From the NCBI GenBank assembly GCA_018699075.1, contig JABIPV010000355.1, forward strand, positions 1 to 7,730: a stretch of DNA of 7,730 bases, read 5' to 3'. The stretch comes from Kordiimonadaceae bacterium (GTDB lineage: Bacteria; Pseudomonadota; Alphaproteobacteria; Sphingomonadales; Emcibacteraceae). Both the position numbers and the translations under genes were made by a program. The stretch's first letter is position 1, and every line of letters begins with the position of its first letter. This document shows, piece after piece, positions 6,885-7,730 of this stretch. The notes beneath the pieces are model-generated. The model did no database searches and was not told the origin of the DNA. It saw only the letters and a list, made by a program, of their open reading frames with translations.

Positions 6885-7003
6885 GATGTGATGGTGCCGC
6901 ATCCTCCCCCTTTACGGCCCATCACAAGTTTCATACTCTCCCCAAGATATGAAACCTCCCTATATTTTGTAACTTGCCGGGTCTTTTGACCCGGCATTTT
7001 TTT
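6885..7003 (+). ncRNA. AbcR-like trans-acting small RNA with anti-Shine-Dalgarno loops
   Basis: Three hairpins stand in a row. Hairpin 1: TGTGATGG (6887-6894) pairs with CCATCACA (6919-6926), extended by GCCG/CGGC (6896-6899, 6915-6918) after a one-base bulge; its 15-base loop shows CCTCCCCC. Hairpin 2: GTTTCATA (6928-6935) pairs perfectly with TATGAAAC (6948-6955); its 12-base loop shows CTCTCCCC. A third C-rich stretch, CCTCCC (6955-6960), and an AT-rich linker precede the terminator hairpin. The C-rich loops complement the purine-rich ribosome binding sequence, so the expected action is blocking translation of many mRNAs. Alphaproteobacterial AbcR (alpha-r15) and the CcsR/cuckoo (alpha-r14) RNAs have this design; the position beside an LsrB/VtlR-type gene favours AbcR. 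The structure is seen directly; the family and exact 5' end are inferred. No convincing protein frame covers it. Confidence 0.8.
6975..7003 (+). terminator. Intrinsic terminator of the small RNA
   Basis: TGCCGGGTC (6975-6983) pairs perfectly with GACCCGGCA (6988-6996) around a TTTT loop, followed by seven T (6997-7003). It is the strongest terminator in the window, and no protein gene ends just before it: the LysR stop is 220 bases upstream. That implies a dedicated short transcript. Confidence 0.92.
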
Positions 7004-7029
7004 GTCTTTTTCAAACTGGCAATGGCCCT

Positions 7030-7057
7030 TTGACACCTGCCCTAAACTATCTATACT
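7030..7057 (+). promoter_or_regulatory. Near-consensus sigma70 promoter
   Basis: TTGACA (7030-7035, perfect) and TATACT (7052-7057, 5 of 6) are 16 bases apart; the predicted start is ~7064. It lies just after the small RNA terminator and should drive the interrupted small frame at 7099 and, with a ~200-base leader, the OsmC-domain gene at 7266. Confidence 0.65.
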
Positions 7058-7098
7058 TAGCTTCAATAAATATTCTGCGGCATAAATTCAGGGAAAAA

Positions 7099-7206
7099 AT
7101 GACTAAATATTCACGTTGGCTAACGATGGCTGCTTAATGCATGGTCGGGGCAACAGCGGCATTTTTCATTTTACGGCGATCCAAGAATAGGCTACACGCT
7201 AATTAA
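7099..7206 (+). pseudogene. Tiny membrane-protein frame interrupted by one in-frame TAA
   Basis: ATG at 7099 has AGGGA (7090-7094) as ribosome site and a strong promoter ~40 bases upstream. It encodes MTKYSRWLTMAA and then TAA (7135-7137). Read past that codon, the same frame continues with CMVGATAAFFILRRSK and six more residues to TAA at 7204-7206. With one sense codon at the TAA (for example TTA, Leu) it would be a 35-residue single-span membrane protein with a basic C-terminal end. Possible readings are a recent nonsense mutation, a sequencing error, a genuine 12-residue leader peptide, or restart at ATG 7141. I do not recognise a family. The frame is short enough that chance is possible. 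Confidence 0.35.
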
Positions 7207-7212
7207 ATTAGC
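7198..7212. repeat. Perfect 15-base palindrome GCTAATTAAATTAGC
   Basis: Arms of seven bases (GCTAATT and AATTAGC) flank a central A. It lies 53 bases before the OsmC-domain start and overlaps the end of the interrupted small frame. No T run follows, so it is not a terminator. Its size and symmetry fit a dimeric repressor site; the protein is unknown. Confidence 0.4.
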
Positions 7213-7265
7213 TGCACGCAATCATACTCAAATAGCAAACACTTAAAAAATCATACGGAAAACCA

Positions 7266-7730
7266 ATGGAAATTAATGTAAATTTTTTGGAAAACCTCAG
7301 ACTTGAAGCAAAGTTTGATGACTTTACCGTCACCACTGATCAACCCATTCGTTATAAGGGCGATGGTACGGCGCCAAGTCCGTTTGACTACTTCCTCGCC
7401 TCCTCTGCGCTGTGTGCGGCATATTTTGTTCGGGTTTATTGCCTTGCCCGTAAAATCCCCACAGAAGACATCAGATTATCGCAAAATAACATTATTGATC
7501 CGGAAAATAGATATAAGCAAATATTCAAAATTGATGTGGAACTTCCAGAAAGCATTACAGATCGTGACCGCGCCGGAATATTAAGATCGATTGATCGATG
7601 CACGGTTAAAAAAGTGGTTCAGGAAGGCCCAGAATTTAAAATCGAAACCGTTGATAGCATCGCGGGCGATGCCGCGCTAATGTATAGTGATCAAGCACTG
7701 GGCGACGCGCAGACAAAGATTATTGGGAAA
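7266..7730 (+). CDS. OsmC-domain protein, probably N-terminal part of an OsmC-YcaO fusion (3'-truncated)
   Basis: 155 codons are open to the window end with no stop. The protein starts MEINVNFLENLRLEAKFDDF and contains KGDGTAPSPFDYFLASSALC and RSIDRCTVKKVVQEGPEF. These are OsmC-fold signatures with the two conserved cysteines C50 and C112; C59 is extra. OsmC proteins reduce organic peroxides through such a pair. The wording of the sequence matches the N-terminal domain of long proteins described as OsmC domain/YcaO domain-containing, in which an ATP-using YcaO domain follows. The frame already runs 155 residues, about the length of a complete OsmC protein, without stopping, which fits a longer protein. 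GGA (7257-7259) six bases before the ATG supports the start. OsmC family is near certain; the fusion is inferred since the C-terminal part is outside the window. Confidence 0.85.
   Translation, partial: MEINVNFLENLRLEAKFDDFTVTTDQPIRYKGDGTAPSPFDYFLASSALCAAYFVRVYCLARKIPTEDIRLSQNNIIDPENRYKQIFKIDVELPESITDRDRAGILRSIDRCTVKKVVQEGPEFKIETVDSIAGDAALMYSDQALGDAQTKIIGK

Noticed and set aside
6878..7066. 62-codon - strand frame over the small RNA
   Set aside because: It spans the hairpins and the terminator and has no recognisable domain; the RNA structure explains the sequence better.
7303..7584. 93-codon + strand frame
   Set aside because: It is in another frame inside the OsmC-domain gene, whose own frame from 7266 carries the conserved motifs.
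1..7730. Search for CRISPR repeats, insertion sequences, tRNA or rRNA
   Set aside because: No regularly spaced direct repeats, transposase motifs, terminal inverted repeats or tRNA-like cloverleaf sequences were seen by eye.

Overview
This is an AT-leaning stretch of an alphaproteobacterial chromosome. The class call rests on three things: an RNase E of alphaproteobacterial type (S1 domain split by an acidic insertion, arginine-rich tail, C-terminal GWW motif), a trxB-lysR pair whose LysR protein resembles LsrB/VtlR, and a downstream small RNA candidate exposing anti-Shine-Dalgarno loops. I cannot place the organism below class. I see no mobile element, CRISPR array, tRNA or rRNA; every gene reads on the + strand.

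Layout: (1) 2-2434, ribonuclease E, lacking its first ~26 codons because the window starts inside it, closed by an intrinsic terminator at 2451-2487. (2) 2585-4783, a two-gene envelope unit: a secreted M48 zinc metalloprotease with C-terminal TPR-like repeats (BepA type) and, with no spacer, a secreted DsbA/ScsC-like thiol oxidoreductase. Its promoter is so close to the first ATG that the mRNA is predicted to be leaderless. A terminator lies at 4821-4847. (3) 4904-6753, trxB (thioredoxin reductase) and, 17 bases on, a LysR regulator of the LsrB/VtlR type that contains no cysteine. (4) 6754-7265, a stretch without an ordinary gene but full of signals. It holds dyads that could be LysR operators, an unannotated small RNA (~6885-7003) with two perfect hairpins whose loops carry CCTCCCCC and CTCCCC, a third CCTCCC, and a textbook terminator. 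A near-consensus promoter (TTGACA-16-TATACT) follows, leading to a tiny membrane-protein reading frame interrupted by one TAA, then a 15-base palindrome. (5) 7266-7730, the start of an OsmC-domain protein cut by the window edge and probably the N-terminal half of an OsmC-YcaO fusion.

How they fit: RNase E with its PNPase-anchoring tail is the RNA-decay machine, and the small RNA probably acts by masking ribosome binding sites, which would normally feed targets to RNase E. In Brucella, the LysR regulator VtlR sits beside and switches on the small RNA AbcR2; the same arrangement (LysR gene, then a small RNA with anti-SD loops) is visible here, so I infer an AbcR-like regulatory module. Thiol chemistry is a second thread: DsbA-like oxidoreductase, thioredoxin reductase and OsmC-type protein all lie within 4 kb.
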